Assembly: GCF_000521805.1 (NCBI RefSeq)
Contig: NZ_JAMB01000003.1
Location: forward strand, 1-64,000
Reading direction: 5' to 3'
Origin: Marinomonas ushuaiensis DSM 15871
GTDB taxonomy: Bacteria > Pseudomonadota > Gammaproteobacteria > Pseudomonadales > Marinomonadaceae
Length of the DNA stretch: 64,000 nt
Part shown: piece by piece, positions 53,960-63,983 of the stretch
How positions within the stretch are numbered: position 1 is the first letter of the stretch
Layout: each line of letters begins with the position of its first letter
Made by a program: the position numbers and the translations under genes
Notes under the pieces: model-generated
Database searches by the model: none
Told to the model about the DNA's origin: nothing
The model's input: the letters and a program-made list of their open reading frames with translations, nothing else

Positions 53960-54276
53960 GATGGTAAGCAAACCTTCTTGCTATTAAGCATAAATATATT
54001 TTCTATAATAATTAATATATTCTCACTGCTTTACAAATCCCAGTCTTTTTTAAACAAATGACCTTTCTTTCCTCGATTATGCACTTTATCAATGAAGTGT
54101 GACCTACTTGGAAGAAACTTGATCTAGATTGCCTCTGTTTTGTTAGTAACTCAGTTAATCAGGGGGGATTGGCCAGTCAATCCTACATTATCCTTAGTGC
54201 CGTGGCATGAGGGGCTTGGTGAAGTGGGTATTCCTTGGCTTTAAAGAGCTTAGTGCAGATGAAATCAATTCACAAA
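53960..54276. other. gene-poor region
   Basis: No gene with a good ribosome site is seen. A 44-codon frame opening at 54207 has no ribosome site, runs into the terminator, and is not called. A weak FNR-like half site is at 54119-54132 (TTGATCTAGATTGC). The region is expected to hold the promoter for the minus-strand gene at 53959. Confidence 0.4.
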
Positions 54277-54320
54277 CAAAAAAAGAGCGACAGCCAATAG
54301 GTCTGCCGCTCTTTTTTATG
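54277..54320 (-). terminator. terminator after maoC-like gene
   Basis: AAAAGAGCG (54281-54289) pairs with CGCTCTTTT (54307-54315) around 17 bases, with A-runs that read as Ts on the minus strand. Confidence 0.8.
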
Positions 54321-54348
54321 ATGTTCATCTATCTACTTTAACAATGAG

Positions 54349-54774
54349 TTAAGCCGTTGCTGCTGGCAGCATAATCGTGGCTTCACCTGTAACAACTACT
54401 TTATCTTCACATTCACATACTGTTTTCAATGTTGCACGACGGCGGCGTTCATTAATATCTGTAACCGTAACAGTAGTTATCACTTCTTGCCCAACAAAAA
54501 CAGGAGCACGAAACTTCAATGTCTGCTCAAGATAAATACAGCCTGGCCCAGGCAATTTGGTACCAATTGCTGCTGAAATGAAGCCAGCCGTTAGCATGCC
54601 ATGAGCAATGGTTTTACCAAATGCTGTAGTCGCTGCGTATTCTGCATCCAGATGAACAGGATTTGTATCGCCTGTAACATCTGCGAAAGCTTGTACATCT
54701 GCCTGAGTAACGACTTTACGATACTCAACGTTTTGATCTATAGAAAGTTGTTCTAATGTATATCCAGAAGTCAT
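54349..54774 (-). CDS. MaoC-family enoyl-CoA hydratase (PhaJ-like)
   Basis: This 141-residue hotdog-fold hydratase adds water to enoyl-CoA, giving (R)-3-hydroxyacyl-CoA. The catalytic Asp/His pair is in DVTGDTNPVHLD. GKTIAHGMLTAGFISAAIGT is the next family block. ATG 54774 follows AAGGA by six bases. PhaJ supplies polyester or fatty-acid precursors; a phasin or synthase gene is not nearby, so the pathway is not shown. Confidence 0.87.
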   Translation of the reverse strand: MTSGYTLEQLSIDQNVEYRKVVTQADVQAFADVTGDTNPVHLDAEYAATTAFGKTIAHGMLTAGFISAAIGTKLPGPGCIYLEQTLKFRAPVFVGQEVITTVTVTDINERRRRATLKTVCECEDKVVVTGEATIMLPAATA

Positions 54775-54841
54775 CACCTATCCTTATATTGTAATTTATC
54801 GCTATGGTACACTTTCGGCCCATTATTCTTAAGAGGTATCT

Positions 54842-55486
54842 ATGGTTAAGTTAGTGATTTTTGATTGGGACGGTACCTTATTTGATTCCATCGATACAAT
54901 TTGTCAAAGCATGTTGCATGCGGCTCTATTAGCAAATGCCCCGCAACGTAACAAAGAAGACGTAAAAAACATCATTGGTTTATCATTAGATAAAGCGGTT
55001 CAGGTGATTTGGCCAGAGTTAGCTGAAAACGAGCAGGGTGTCATTATTGAGCACTATAAGAAAACTTATGTTGCTAAGGATCAAACACCTGCTGACCCAT
55101 ACGCAGGTGTAATTGAAACATTAAATAAATTAAAAAAGTCTGGTATTAAAATGGCAGTTGCAACAGGTAAAAGTCGAAGAGGCCTAGAAAGAGCCATGTC
55201 TCTTACGGGAACAAAAGACTTCTTTGTCAGTACTCGTTGTGCTGATGAGGCGCTTTCTAAGCCGCATCCATTAATGCTAGAACATATTCTGGCTGAGCTA
55301 AGCTTGCCTCCAGAACAGGCTATCATGATTGGAGATACTGAATACGATCTAAACATGGCAACAAACGCAGGCATGAAGAGTATTGGCGTGACTTACGGTG
55401 CACATAAAGAGGCTCGCTTAAAAGCTTGCCAGCCACACGCACTGATTAACAACTTTAACGAACTAACAAATATTTTAGGATTATAA
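54842..55486 (+). CDS. HAD-family phosphatase (phosphoglycolate phosphatase-like)
   Basis: This 214-residue haloacid-dehalogenase protein has the DxD motif in IFDWDGTLFDS, motif II in MAVATGKSRRG, and the late MIGDTEYDLNMATNAGM block. The cap is helical, as in the Gph-like class. It sits three bases before the sppA-like gene and in many relatives lies next to rluC; here rluC is 6.5 kb away. Substrate unknown. Confidence 0.9.
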   Translation: MVKLVIFDWDGTLFDSIDTICQSMLHAALLANAPQRNKEDVKNIIGLSLDKAVQVIWPELAENEQGVIIEHYKKTYVAKDQTPADPYAGVIETLNKLKKSGIKMAVATGKSRRGLERAMSLTGTKDFFVSTRCADEALSKPHPLMLEHILAELSLPPEQAIMIGDTEYDLNMATNAGMKSIGVTYGAHKEARLKACQPHALINNFNELTNILGL

Positions 55487-55489
55487 GAA

Positions 55490-56527
55490 ATGAGTTGGAC
55501 TGAAGAGGAAGATCAAAAAACATCTCGTGGACAAAATAGAGATTTGACTGAACAGCAAGGAGAGCTGAATAAAGAGGAGGGCGCACAAGAAGAACAGCGT
55601 CTAGATCCAAATAAAGAAATTTGGTCGTTACTTGAAAAATCACTGAGTGAGAACCTTATAGAGAAACGTCGTACTAGACGCTGGAAAATATTCTTCCGCC
55701 TTGTGACTCTTTCTATCATTTTTGCCATTACAGCAGGTTGGTTCTTACGCTCGGAATTACCTGAAGTAAACCTAGACGGTGATGTTGTTGCCATGATTCC
55801 AATGCGAGGTGTGATAGGTGCTGACTCAGAAATTGAATCTTATGAGTTTGTTGGTTTACTAGATAGTGCATATCGAAATAGTCAGTTAACTGGTGTTGTT
55901 ATAGAAATGAACAGCCCTGGCGGAAGTCCTGTGCATTCGGGCATTATTTATGATGCGATTCAAACTAAGAAACAAACTTACCCTGAAATTCCAATAATTG
56001 TCGTTGTTGAAGATATGGCCGCATCTGGTGGGTATTATATCGCTTCTGCAGCAAGTGAAATTTACGCAGATAAAGCCAGCTTAGTGGGTTCAATCGGTGT
56101 AATCTCTTCTGGTTTTGATGCAAGTAACTTGCTTGAAAAACTAGGTGTTGAACGTCGGACGTTTACAGCGGGGCGAAATAAAGCATTTCTTGACCCTTTT
56201 ACCCCAATGACAGAAGAAGCAACAACAAAGTGGCAAGCGGTATTGGATGAAACGCATCAGCAATTCATTAAAGCGGTCAAAGATGGTCGCGGCGATAGAT
56301 TGACTGTAACAGACGATGTTTTTAGCGGTATGATCTTTACTGGTTATCAAGCCGTAGATATTGGTCTTATTGATGGATTATCAAGTGTTCATGACTTGTT
56401 GAAGCTTCGTTTTCCTAATGCTAAACCAATTAATTACGAACCTAAGAAAGATTCATGGAGAGAGTTAGCAAAAGAATTTGGTGTTGAAATGGCAACTAAA
56501 ATAATGAGTTCAACGACCATTCGATAA
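55490..56527 (+). CDS. sppA: SppA-type signal peptide peptidase, short form
   Basis: This 345-residue membrane protease of family S49 degrades leftover signal peptides. A single N-terminal helix (about residues 72-88) anchors it, with the protease domain outside. The Ser/Lys dyad is Ser179 (in MAASGGYY) and Lys231 (in AGRNKAFLDPF). Their 52-residue spacing equals that of Bacillus SppA. EMNSPGGSPVHSG is the substrate groove. The N-terminus is acidic and Gln-rich. It is transcribed with the HAD gene. Confidence 0.92.
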   Translation: MSWTEEEDQKTSRGQNRDLTEQQGELNKEEGAQEEQRLDPNKEIWSLLEKSLSENLIEKRRTRRWKIFFRLVTLSIIFAITAGWFLRSELPEVNLDGDVVAMIPMRGVIGADSEIESYEFVGLLDSAYRNSQLTGVVIEMNSPGGSPVHSGIIYDAIQTKKQTYPEIPIIVVVEDMAASGGYYIASAASEIYADKASLVGSIGVISSGFDASNLLEKLGVERRTFTAGRNKAFLDPFTPMTEEATTKWQAVLDETHQQFIKAVKDGRGDRLTVTDDVFSGMIFTGYQAVDIGLIDGLSSVHDLLKLRFPNAKPINYEPKKDSWRELAKEFGVEMATKIMSSTTIR

Positions 56528-56597
56528 ATCACTTCAGGATAATTAAAAAGAAAGTAACAACTCCCTCTAATTGTTATTAAAGGGTGTTTTTTATTAA

Positions 56598-58244
56598 TTA
56601 TTTAAGATTGTTAACCGCTTGGGTTAACGCAGACTTTCTTGAGTCACAAAATGCATTATGAGGTAGGCGTTTTAGAACGCCTAGTTTTTCTAATCGTTCT
56701 GTCGTTTGCCCGTTTGGACTGAAGATATAAACGTCGCAGTTTGCCTCTATCGCATCTTTAATCGCATTTTCTAAAGCTAGGCCAATAGTTAAGTCCATCA
56801 TAGGAACAGCGCTTAGGTCTAATACTACGGCCTTGTAGTTATGAATGCGGTTATGATGTTTCGCTATCGCTTTACTGGCTCCAAAAATCATTGGGCCTGT
56901 TAGATAAAATAGTAAAACTCGACCATCAGCCTGATCAAGTAGGGCTTTTTCATCATCAGATAAAGAGATGTCGTCGTCAGCATCACTGATAGCTTTTACA
57001 TTACCTGATTGTAAACGACTTAATTTTTCAATAGTCATAATGTTTGCAATGAAAACACCAATACCTACGGCAACCATCAAATCCACAAATACAGTGAGAG
57101 CCATTACTCCATACATAATAATGGTTGGCGAAAGTGCAACTTTGTGAGCTCGCTTCAAAAAACTCCAATCAAGAATGTTAATCCCTACATATAAGGCGAT
57201 ACCAGCGAGTACCGCCATTGGAATTGGACTGATTAGATTGGATGCACCAAGAACAACCAAAAGCAGAATTAAAGCCCTTGCAATAGCCGCTAGAGGAGAC
57301 TTACCTCCTGATTGAATATTCACAACAGTTCCCATTGTTGCACCAGCACCAGGCAACCCACCTAATAAGCCTGAGAAGAAATTTGCAACACCTTGACCGA
57401 TTAATTCGCGATTTGAATCATGCTCTTTACGAGTCAAACTGTCTGCAATAACTGCAGTTAAAAGCGTATCGATACAACCTAATGTACCAAGCACTAAGCC
57501 ATTTATTATCATCTCAATAATGACTGCCATTTCAAAATGTGGCCAATGAATGCTAGGCAAACCTGATGGAATAACACCAATCCGGCGTACATCGGCATTG
57601 TTAAATAATATAATTGAAACAAGCGTAATAGCGACCAAAGCAACAAGCTGAGGCGGAACAAATCGACGCCATTGTTTAGGTAGATAAAATAGTACGCCTA
57701 AGGTTAAAAGACCGAGGAAAAGTTCTGAAAATTTCAAATTGAAAATAAGATCAGGGAGGGCGCTAATTGTCCCTATTACTCCGCCTGATGGCGATGGGTG
57801 CCCTAGGAATGGCGCAAGCTGCAGAATAATTAAAATAATGCCTATACCAGACATAAACCCAGAAATTACACTGTACGGCATTAATGTAATGTATTTACCA
57901 AGTTTTAAATAACCAAGTGTAATTTGAAAAACACCTGCAATCATGACGACAGTGAATGCCATCGCTAAACCATTTTCTGGACTGCTTGCCATCATGCTAG
58001 TCAGTACTGCGGTCATGATAACCGTCATTGGACCTGTTGGCTCAGAGATAAGACTCGTGGAGCCACCAAATAGCGCAGCAAAAAAACCAACTAGAATGGC
58101 TCCCCATAAGCCAGCTTCTGCTCCTGCCCCCGAGGCTACACCAAAAGCCAGAGCTAAAGGAAGAGAGACGATTGCGGTAGTTGCTCCACCAAATAAATCG
58201 CCAATAAGAACCCAATCTTTAAAGCGAGAAAAATCAATGATCAT
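56598..58244 (-). CDS. SulP-family anion transporter with STAS domain
   Basis: This 548-residue inner-membrane protein has about a dozen helices with SulP signatures (LPLALAFGVASGAGAEAGLWGA, split as LPLALAFGV and SGAGAEAGLWGA), followed by a cytoplasmic STAS domain (about 440-545) with VVLDLSAVPMMDLT. Known members carry sulfate, bicarbonate, or dicarboxylates; this substrate cannot be assigned from sequence. It stands alone between sppA and rne, with a terminator upstream of its start. Confidence 0.9.
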   Translation of the reverse strand: MIIDFSRFKDWVLIGDLFGGATTAIVSLPLALAFGVASGAGAEAGLWGAILVGFFAALFGGSTSLISEPTGPMTVIMTAVLTSMMASSPENGLAMAFTVVMIAGVFQITLGYLKLGKYITLMPYSVISGFMSGIGIILIILQLAPFLGHPSPSGGVIGTISALPDLIFNLKFSELFLGLLTLGVLFYLPKQWRRFVPPQLVALVAITLVSIILFNNADVRRIGVIPSGLPSIHWPHFEMAVIIEMIINGLVLGTLGCIDTLLTAVIADSLTRKEHDSNRELIGQGVANFFSGLLGGLPGAGATMGTVVNIQSGGKSPLAAIARALILLLVVLGASNLISPIPMAVLAGIALYVGINILDWSFLKRAHKVALSPTIIMYGVMALTVFVDLMVAVGIGVFIANIMTIEKLSRLQSGNVKAISDADDDISLSDDEKALLDQADGRVLLFYLTGPMIFGASKAIAKHHNRIHNYKAVVLDLSAVPMMDLTIGLALENAIKDAIEANCDVYIFSPNGQTTERLEKLGVLKRLPHNAFCDSRKSALTQAVNNLK

Positions 58245-58312
58245 TATGGTTTACCTATACGTGATCTATGTTCATATTAGACTATTGATATTATATATTT
58301 TATCTTATTTAC

Positions 58313-58344
58313 AAAAGAGCCCGCATAAATGCGGGCTCTTTTTT
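58313..58344 (-). terminator. terminator after rne
   Basis: AAAAGAGCCCGCA (58313-58325) and TGCGGGCTCTTTT (58330-58342) form a perfect 13-bp stem around TAAA, with A-runs giving Ts on the minus strand, just past the rne stop. Confidence 0.92.
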
Positions 58345-58365
58345 TGGTTCAAATAAAACGTTAGA

Positions 58366-61300
58366 TTACTCTGCGTTTGTATCTGGACTTGCTTCCGCGG
58401 CTTTATTTTCTTCAAGTGCTAGCCTTGGGTCATTTTTAACTCGACCTGCGGCTGAGCGTCGACGAGAAGTAGTCGCATTACGTTTTTCTTCCTGTTCCTG
58501 ACGCAGCTTTTCTTGCTGAGCTAAAATGGCAGCAGGCAATTCAACAGGCGCTTTAGTCTGGGCGCTGGCTTGTTGTACTGCTGGCTTACCACGTCCACGA
58601 CGAGGTGTTCGAGTTGAGAGACCTGCTGTGGCTGGTTTCTCTTCAGCTGTTGTTTCAGCTGTTGTTTCAGCTGTTGTTTCAGCTGTTGTTTCAGCTGTTG
58701 TTTCTGATTTTTCTTCAGTAGGCGTTTCTATTGCTACTGAATCTGTAGCTTTAACTTCTTCCGCCGCATTTGTTTCAGAAAGGGTAGCTTCTTCAACTAG
58801 CACTTCAGTAGGAGCTTCAATTTTTCTCATTTGAGCTTTCACCGACATTTTAGGTTTTGTCGGCTTCGCTGTTGGAGATACGTCTACAGGTGTTGCTTCT
58901 TCAGTTTTTGTTGTTATCTTCTCGGCTTCAACGGCTTCAACGGCTTCAACGGCTTCAACGGCTTCAACGGCTTCAACGGCTTCAACGGCTTCAACGGCTT
59001 CAACGGCTTCAACGGCAGGTTTAACATCTTGTGCTTTTACTGGCGTTTCTTCTGTTTTTGCTGTGTTTTCAGTAGCTGTATTTTCAACTGTCGTGTTCTC
59101 AGCAACGGCCGCTTCGTCTTTAATTTCTGGTTTTGTTGCTTCACTAGAATTATCGGCGACTGTTACCGCTTCAGCTTTGGTCGTTTTTTCTTCAATTGCT
59201 GAAGTGTTATCCGTTTCTGCTGTTTCTTGTGTGTTAGCATCATCTTTTTGTGGGCGACGAGAGCGACGAGAACGACGAGAACGACGTTGTGGCTCATCAC
59301 CATTTTCGTTGTTCTCTACTTCAGCTAATTGTGCTGCTTCAATAAGTGCCGCATCTTCTTGCTCTTGCAACTTAGTTGCTTCAAGAGCTTCGTCTTTTAG
59401 CTTACCGCTACGACGACGATTGTCATTGCGATCACGTTTACGTTCTTTAACTTCAGGAACCACTTTTTCTCTTGGTTGTTGGCGAGGTGCTTTTACAGCA
59501 GCTTCTTGCTTTTCAACTTTCGCTTCAGGTGTTTCTTGTTTGTTATTACTGCGATTATTGTTATTGCGGCGATTGTTGTTATTCGGTTTTGAACCTGCTT
59601 CAGCTTGTTCTCTACGAGACTGACGAGTAGAGCGATTATTCTCTGTCGTGTTATCGCGATCAGAGTTCTGATGCTTTACATTACGCTTGTTGCGATTTGT
59701 GCGAGTGTTGGTGCTTGGTTTGCTAGTACTACGTTCATTACTCGATGTAGTTGTATTTGCACTCGTTTTCGTTGTTTTTTTCGTGTTTGCTTTACTTTGT
59801 GGCTCACCAAATAACGCTTTCATTATACGAGTGAAAATACTCGGTTTATTTGCTTTTCGTGCAGTTGGTGCAGTTGGTGCTTGAGTTGTCGGAGTTTGTG
59901 CAGTTGCTGTGTGCGCTGGTGCTGGTGATTTCGGTGCAATGCTAGTAACCGCTGCTTGTGGACGAACATTTTCATTCGTCTGGCGCGGTTCATATGGCGG
60001 TTGCTCTGGTGTTTCCACTAGCGTGTAGCTGTTCTCATTTTGAGAAACGACTGAACTGTCATCACGAATGCGTTCCACTTCGAAATGTGGCGTTTCCATG
60101 TGAGGATTTGGTACAAGAATGATATGAACACTATTGCGCTTTTCTATTTTAGCAATGTTGGTTCGTTTTTCGTTAAGCAAGAAAGTGGCAACAGAAACAG
60201 GCAAGACGGCACGAATTTGAGACGTGCGCTCTTTAGAGCATTCTTCTTCAATAAGGCGTAGAACTGAAAGAGCCAGCGACTCTACATCACGGATAAACCC
60301 TTGTCCATTACAGCGAGGACAAACGATACCGCTGGTTTCACCCAGTGATGGACGTAGTCGTTGACGAGACATTTCTAGTAAACCGAAGCGTGAAATACGG
60401 CCAATTTGGACGCGTGCACGGTCGGCTTCTAACGCATTCTTCATGCGGTTTTCAACTTCTTTTTGATTGCGAACTGGTGTCATATCGATAAAGTCGATAA
60501 CCACCAAGCCACCAATATCTCGCAAGCGTAATTGACGAGCTATTTCGTCTGCTGCTTCTAGGTTTGTTTGTAGTGCCGTTTCTTCGATATCACCGCCTTT
60601 GGTTGCGCGAGCGGAGTTGATATCGATAGAAACAAGTGCTTCTGTAGGATCGATAACAATTGAACCACCAGAAGGCAAACGGACTTCGCGTTGGAAAGCA
60701 GTTTCGATTTGGCTTTCAATTTGGAAACGGTTAAATAAAGGTGTTGTATCCGTGTACATTTTAATGCGCGATTTAAAATGTGGCATAACCTGCATAACAA
60801 AGTTGATCGCATCTTGGTAAGCATCTTTTTCATCGATCAATACTTCACCAATGTCTTCGCGAAGATAATCACGAATAGCACGAATCACTATATTACTTTC
60901 TTGGTAAATTAAGAAAGGCGCTGGCTTTTCTGAAGCGGCTTTAGTGATCGAATTCCAAAGCGTATCTAGGTAATCCAAATCCCATTGAAGTTCTTCAGTA
61001 GAGCGACCGACACCGGCAGTACGAACAATCAACCCGCCATTTTCTGGTGTATTAAGGCCAGACATTGCTTCTTTGAGGTGTGATCTGTCATCACCATCGA
61101 TTCGACGTGAAATACCGCCAGCACGTGGGTTATTAGGCATCAAAACTAAATAACGACCGGCCAAGCTAACAAATGTTGTTAGCGCCGCGCCTTTGTTACC
61201 GCGTTCTTCTTTATCTACTTGAACAATCACTTCTTGACCTTCGCTTAACACATCTTTGATGTTAATTCGGCCTTCATGATTGGACTTTTTAGAGAAGTAA

Positions 61301-61527
61301 GTTTTAGAGATTTCTTTTAGAGGAAGGAAACCGTGGCGATCTGCTCCAAAATCAACAAAAGCAGCTTCAAGACTCGGCTCAATGCGAGTGATGCGACCTT
61401 TATAAATATTGGATTTTTTCTGTTCGCGCGAACCGGATTCGATATCTAGATCATATAGACGTTGACCGTCAACTAGGGCGACGCGCAACTCTTCTTGTTG
61501 AGTTGCATTTATAAGCATTCTAATCAT
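58366..61527 (-). CDS. rne: ribonuclease E
   Basis: RNase E is the main mRNA-decay and rRNA-processing endonuclease. The 1053-residue protein starts [19 protein letters not shown] (like E. coli [10 protein letters not shown]). It has an S1 RNA-binding domain, the DNase-I-like catalytic part with aspartates in VSIDINS and VIDFIDM, and the zinc-link CPRCNGQG. After about residue 520 the tail is low-complexity, Arg/Asn/Glu-rich and unlike E. coli, with tandem repeats. Start ATG 61527 is chosen by alignment; a longer in-frame start is unlikely. Autoregulation through the long leader is expected. Confidence 0.95.
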   Translation of the reverse strand: MIRMLINATQQEELRVALVDGQRLYDLDIESGSREQKKSNIYKGRITRIEPSLEAAFVDFGADRHGFLPLKEISKTYFSKKSNHEGRINIKDVLSEGQEVIVQVDKEERGNKGAALTTFVSLAGRYLVLMPNNPRAGGISRRIDGDDRSHLKEAMSGLNTPENGGLIVRTAGVGRSTEELQWDLDYLDTLWNSITKAASEKPAPFLIYQESNIVIRAIRDYLREDIGEVLIDEKDAYQDAINFVMQVMPHFKSRIKMYTDTTPLFNRFQIESQIETAFQREVRLPSGGSIVIDPTEALVSIDINSARATKGGDIEETALQTNLEAADEIARQLRLRDIGGLVVIDFIDMTPVRNQKEVENRMKNALEADRARVQIGRISRFGLLEMSRQRLRPSLGETSGIVCPRCNGQGFIRDVESLALSVLRLIEEECSKERTSQIRAVLPVSVATFLLNEKRTNIAKIEKRNSVHIILVPNPHMETPHFEVERIRDDSSVVSQNENSYTLVETPEQPPYEPRQTNENVRPQAAVTSIAPKSPAPAHTATAQTPTTQAPTAPTARKANKPSIFTRIMKALFGEPQSKANTKKTTKTSANTTTSSNERSTSKPSTNTRTNRNKRNVKHQNSDRDNTTENNRSTRQSRREQAEAGSKPNNNNRRNNNNRSNNKQETPEAKVEKQEAAVKAPRQQPREKVVPEVKERKRDRNDNRRRSGKLKDEALEATKLQEQEDAALIEAAQLAEVENNENGDEPQRRSRRSRRSRRPQKDDANTQETAETDNTSAIEEKTTKAEAVTVADNSSEATKPEIKDEAAVAENTTVENTATENTAKTEETPVKAQDVKPAVEAVEAVEAVEAVEAVEAVEAVEAVEAVEAEKITTKTEEATPVDVSPTAKPTKPKMSVKAQMRKIEAPTEVLVEEATLSETNAAEEVKATDSVAIETPTEEKSETTAETTAETTAETTAETTAEEKPATAGLSTRTPRRGRGKPAVQQASAQTKAPVELPAAILAQQEKLRQEQEEKRNATTSRRRSAAGRVKNDPRLALEENKAAEASPDTNAE
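58646..58705 (-). repeat. five-copy 12-bp tandem repeat inside rne
   Basis: GCTGTTGTTTCA is repeated five times without gaps (only the last base of copy five differs). On the coding strand each copy codes for Glu-Thr-Thr-Ala. The copies sit in the disordered tail of RNase E. Confidence 0.93.
58927..59016 (-). repeat. ten-copy 9-bp tandem repeat inside rne
   Basis: TTCAACGGC occurs ten times in a row with no mismatch. On the coding strand each copy is Ala-Val-Glu. The repeat length is a multiple of three, so copy-number change keeps the reading frame. Confidence 0.95.
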
Positions 61528-61991
61528 TGTATGTGTGAACTCTGTTAGCTGAAACGAAAGAGTCACTGCAGTGATAGGGTAACCATTAATAAATCTGACT
61601 CAGCACTAAAGCTAATCATTTAGTCTTCTCTGGCAAGAGGAGTACGCGTTTCGTTTACTTGTGTTAAACGCTTTTGTGCGGTCGCTGCCGTGATTAATAC
61701 TAAATAGTTTCTTTAGGCGGTCTCGTTTCTTTGCTTTTTTATGGAACGACGCGAACGCGCGGTCGAGCAATATAATGAGAATTCCTTCCACTGAAGCGGA
61801 TTTTTCCGAATCATGCGGTTTATTATTTAAGATTGACTGTTACAAAGGTAAGATAGGTGCCAAAGTGTCGCTTTGGTAATTTATATTCAATTCTTCATCT
61901 TATCTTCGAGGTGTTTTGTTGCCTCTTACCCTTTGCGATATAGAATATAACAGTAAAAACTAAGTGCTTCAATTATAAAGGAAACCAATCT
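61528..61991. other. rne/rluC intergenic region with likely long rne leader
   Basis: No gene is seen in these 464 bases. In E. coli the rne transcript has a long 5' leader that RNase E cuts to control itself, so the same is expected here. A possible hairpin GCGTTT/AAACGC spans 61646-61671, and a GC-rich patch at 61750-61770 stands out from the AT-rich background. A -10-like TATAAT on the minus strand near 61775 could be the rne promoter. The rluC promoter on the plus strand is less clear. Confidence 0.5.
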
Positions 61992-62969
61992 TTGCTTATC
62001 TCGAACTCAGAACAAAACTCAGCAGAGCGCCCAGCGGTTCGTTACGTCACCATTGACGAGAACAATTTGGGGCAACGCATAGATAATTTCTTGGTTACCT
62101 TCTTAAAAGGAGTACCTAAAGGAAAGATTTATAACTTGCTTAGAAAAGGTGAAATACGGGTTAATAAAAAACGTACTAAGCCAGACTACCGTCTTCAAAT
62201 CGAAGACGTAGTTCGTATTGCGCCTATTGTTATTGCACCGGAATCAGAAAAACCCACTTTATCTGATCGATTAAAAAACGAGATAGAGTCTCGTATCGTA
62301 TATGAAGACAAGGGTCTAATTGTTATAAATAAACCTTCTGGATTGGCTGTCCACGGTGGTAGCGGCCTAAGCTTTGGGCTTGTTGAAGTGGTTCGACAAA
62401 TGCGCCCTTTAGAAAAATTCATTGAACTTGTGCATCGCTTAGACAGAGATACTTCCGGTCTGATTATGGTTGCCAAGAAGCGAGCGGTATTAAAAGAATT
62501 GCATACGGCATTACGAGAAAAAGAAGGTGTCCAAAAAACGTATCTGGCGTTGGTTTATGGTAGTTGGCCAAAACGTAAACTTCAGGTTAACGCACCACTA
62601 TTGAAGAATGAGTTGAAGTCGGGTGAACGAGTTGTAAAAGTTCACACCGATGGAAAGGAAAGCTTAACGAGATTTAAATTAGTTAGACAATTTGAAGGTT
62701 ACAGTCTGGTTGAGTGTGAGCCAGTAACAGGTCGAACTCATCAAATCCGTGTTCACACTTTACACGCAGGCTATCCAATTGTGGGCGATGAAAAATATTC
62801 ACCTATTGAGTCGTTGAAAGAAACGAAAGCGTTAGGCTTTAAGCGTTTGTGCTTACATGCCACACGTTTGGACATCATGCTTAATGGTGAACGTATGTTA
62901 TTTGAAGCGCCAATAGAGAAAGAATGGCAAACGTTAATGAATGAAAAATTAATTTCAGCATTTCCTTAA
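61992..62969 (+). CDS. rluC: 23S rRNA pseudouridine synthase RluC
   Basis: RluC makes pseudouridines 955, 2504 and 2580 in 23S rRNA. The 325-residue protein has an N-terminal S4 RNA-binding domain (GQRIDNFLVTFLKGVPKGKI, split as GQRIDNFL and KGVPKGKI) and the catalytic Asp151 in VHRLDRDTSG, then GRTHQIRVH. The start codon is TTG with AAGGAAA about nine bases upstream. It is divergent from rne, the usual arrangement. Confidence 0.94.
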   Translation: MLISNSEQNSAERPAVRYVTIDENNLGQRIDNFLVTFLKGVPKGKIYNLLRKGEIRVNKKRTKPDYRLQIEDVVRIAPIVIAPESEKPTLSDRLKNEIESRIVYEDKGLIVINKPSGLAVHGGSGLSFGLVEVVRQMRPLEKFIELVHRLDRDTSGLIMVAKKRAVLKELHTALREKEGVQKTYLALVYGSWPKRKLQVNAPLLKNELKSGERVVKVHTDGKESLTRFKLVRQFEGYSLVECEPVTGRTHQIRVHTLHAGYPIVGDEKYSPIESLKETKALGFKRLCLHATRLDIMLNGERMLFEAPIEKEWQTLMNEKLISAFP

Positions 62970-63074
62970 TGAAATCATTAGATTGTCGAATATAGGCAAC
63001 AATATAGAGACGCTTAGGAATAATCGTTATAATGCGTTTTCGCATAATCGTGCATCTATTAATAAGAAGAGATA

Positions 63075-63983
63075 ATGAGTAAAAGTCAAACAGTCATTAA
63101 AGATCTATCAACGATTAAAGATTTTATTCGATGGACATTTAGCCGCTTCCAAAAAGCAGATTTGTTTTATGGTCACGGTACTGACAATGCTTGGGATGAG
63201 GCTGTCCAGCTTGTGATGGGAGCACTAAAACTACCATTAGACTTTGACCGTGACATGCTCGATTGTGCGCTTACTTATGATGAGAAAAAACACATATTAA
63301 AGCTTGTTCAAACTCGTATTACAAAGCGAGAACCTCTTCCTTATTTACTAGGTGAAGCTTGGTTTATGGGCTTGCCGTTCAAAGTCACCAAAGACACCTT
63401 AATTCCTCGTTCGCCTATTATGGCTTTGTTAGAAAGCGAATTTGTGCCTTGGCTTAAAAACTATCCTCTTAATATTCTTGATATGTGTACGGGGTCTGGT
63501 TGTTTAGGCATTGCAGCTGCGTTAGTTTTTGAAGACGCTCAGGTTGATATCACTGATATTAGTGAAAAAGCACTATTGGTGGCAAACGAAAACATTCTGC
63601 GACATCAAGTTGAAGACAGAGTCGAAGCTATTCATTCCGATATGTTTAAAGCCTTAGTTGGTAAGCAATATGATTTGATTATTTGCAATCCACCTTATGT
63701 AGACGCAGAAGATTTCGAAAGCGCCCCTGCAGAATTTCATAATGAACCAGAGCTGGCTCTTACATCAGGTGAAGATGGGCTTACATTTACTCATGATTTT
63801 TTGGCTCAAGCCGCGCATTATCTGAGAGATGACGGTATATTAGTATACGAAGTAGGGAACACAGAAAACGCACTACAGGCTGCCTACCCAAATATTTCCT
63901 TTATGTGGGTGGAGTTAGAGCAAGGTGGTAATGGCGTTTTCATCCTAACAAAAGAACAACTTAGCGAACTACTACTTAGCTAA
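63075..63983 (+). CDS. prmB: ribosomal protein L3 glutamine methyltransferase
   Basis: PrmB methylates a glutamine of ribosomal protein L3 using S-adenosylmethionine. The 302-residue protein has a helical N-terminal domain, the SAM motif DMCTGSGCLGIAAAL and the NPPYVDAEDFE catalytic motif. The YLLGEAWFMGLPFKV block is shared with PrmC; the VDAEDF form favours PrmB. AAGAAGAGA lies before the ATG. The gene ends 17 bases from the window edge. Confidence 0.93.
   Translation: MSKSQTVIKDLSTIKDFIRWTFSRFQKADLFYGHGTDNAWDEAVQLVMGALKLPLDFDRDMLDCALTYDEKKHILKLVQTRITKREPLPYLLGEAWFMGLPFKVTKDTLIPRSPIMALLESEFVPWLKNYPLNILDMCTGSGCLGIAAALVFEDAQVDITDISEKALLVANENILRHQVEDRVEAIHSDMFKALVGKQYDLIICNPPYVDAEDFESAPAEFHNEPELALTSGEDGLTFTHDFLAQAAHYLRDDGILVYEVGNTENALQAAYPNISFMWVELEQGGNGVFILTKEQLSELLLS

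Noticed and set aside
54119-54132. Second FNR/Anr box
   Set aside because: Only one half matches the consensus and it is too far from any start codon.
54207-54338. 44-codon frame in the gap before the maoC-like gene
   Set aside because: It has no ribosome site and runs through the terminator.
58927-59016. CRISPR-like array
   Set aside because: Units are nine bases with no spacers and sit inside the rne reading frame.
58831-59623. Long plus-strand frames with Asn-Gly-Phe and serine-rich repeats
   Set aside because: They are shadows of the repetitive RNase E tail; the repeats explain the open frames.
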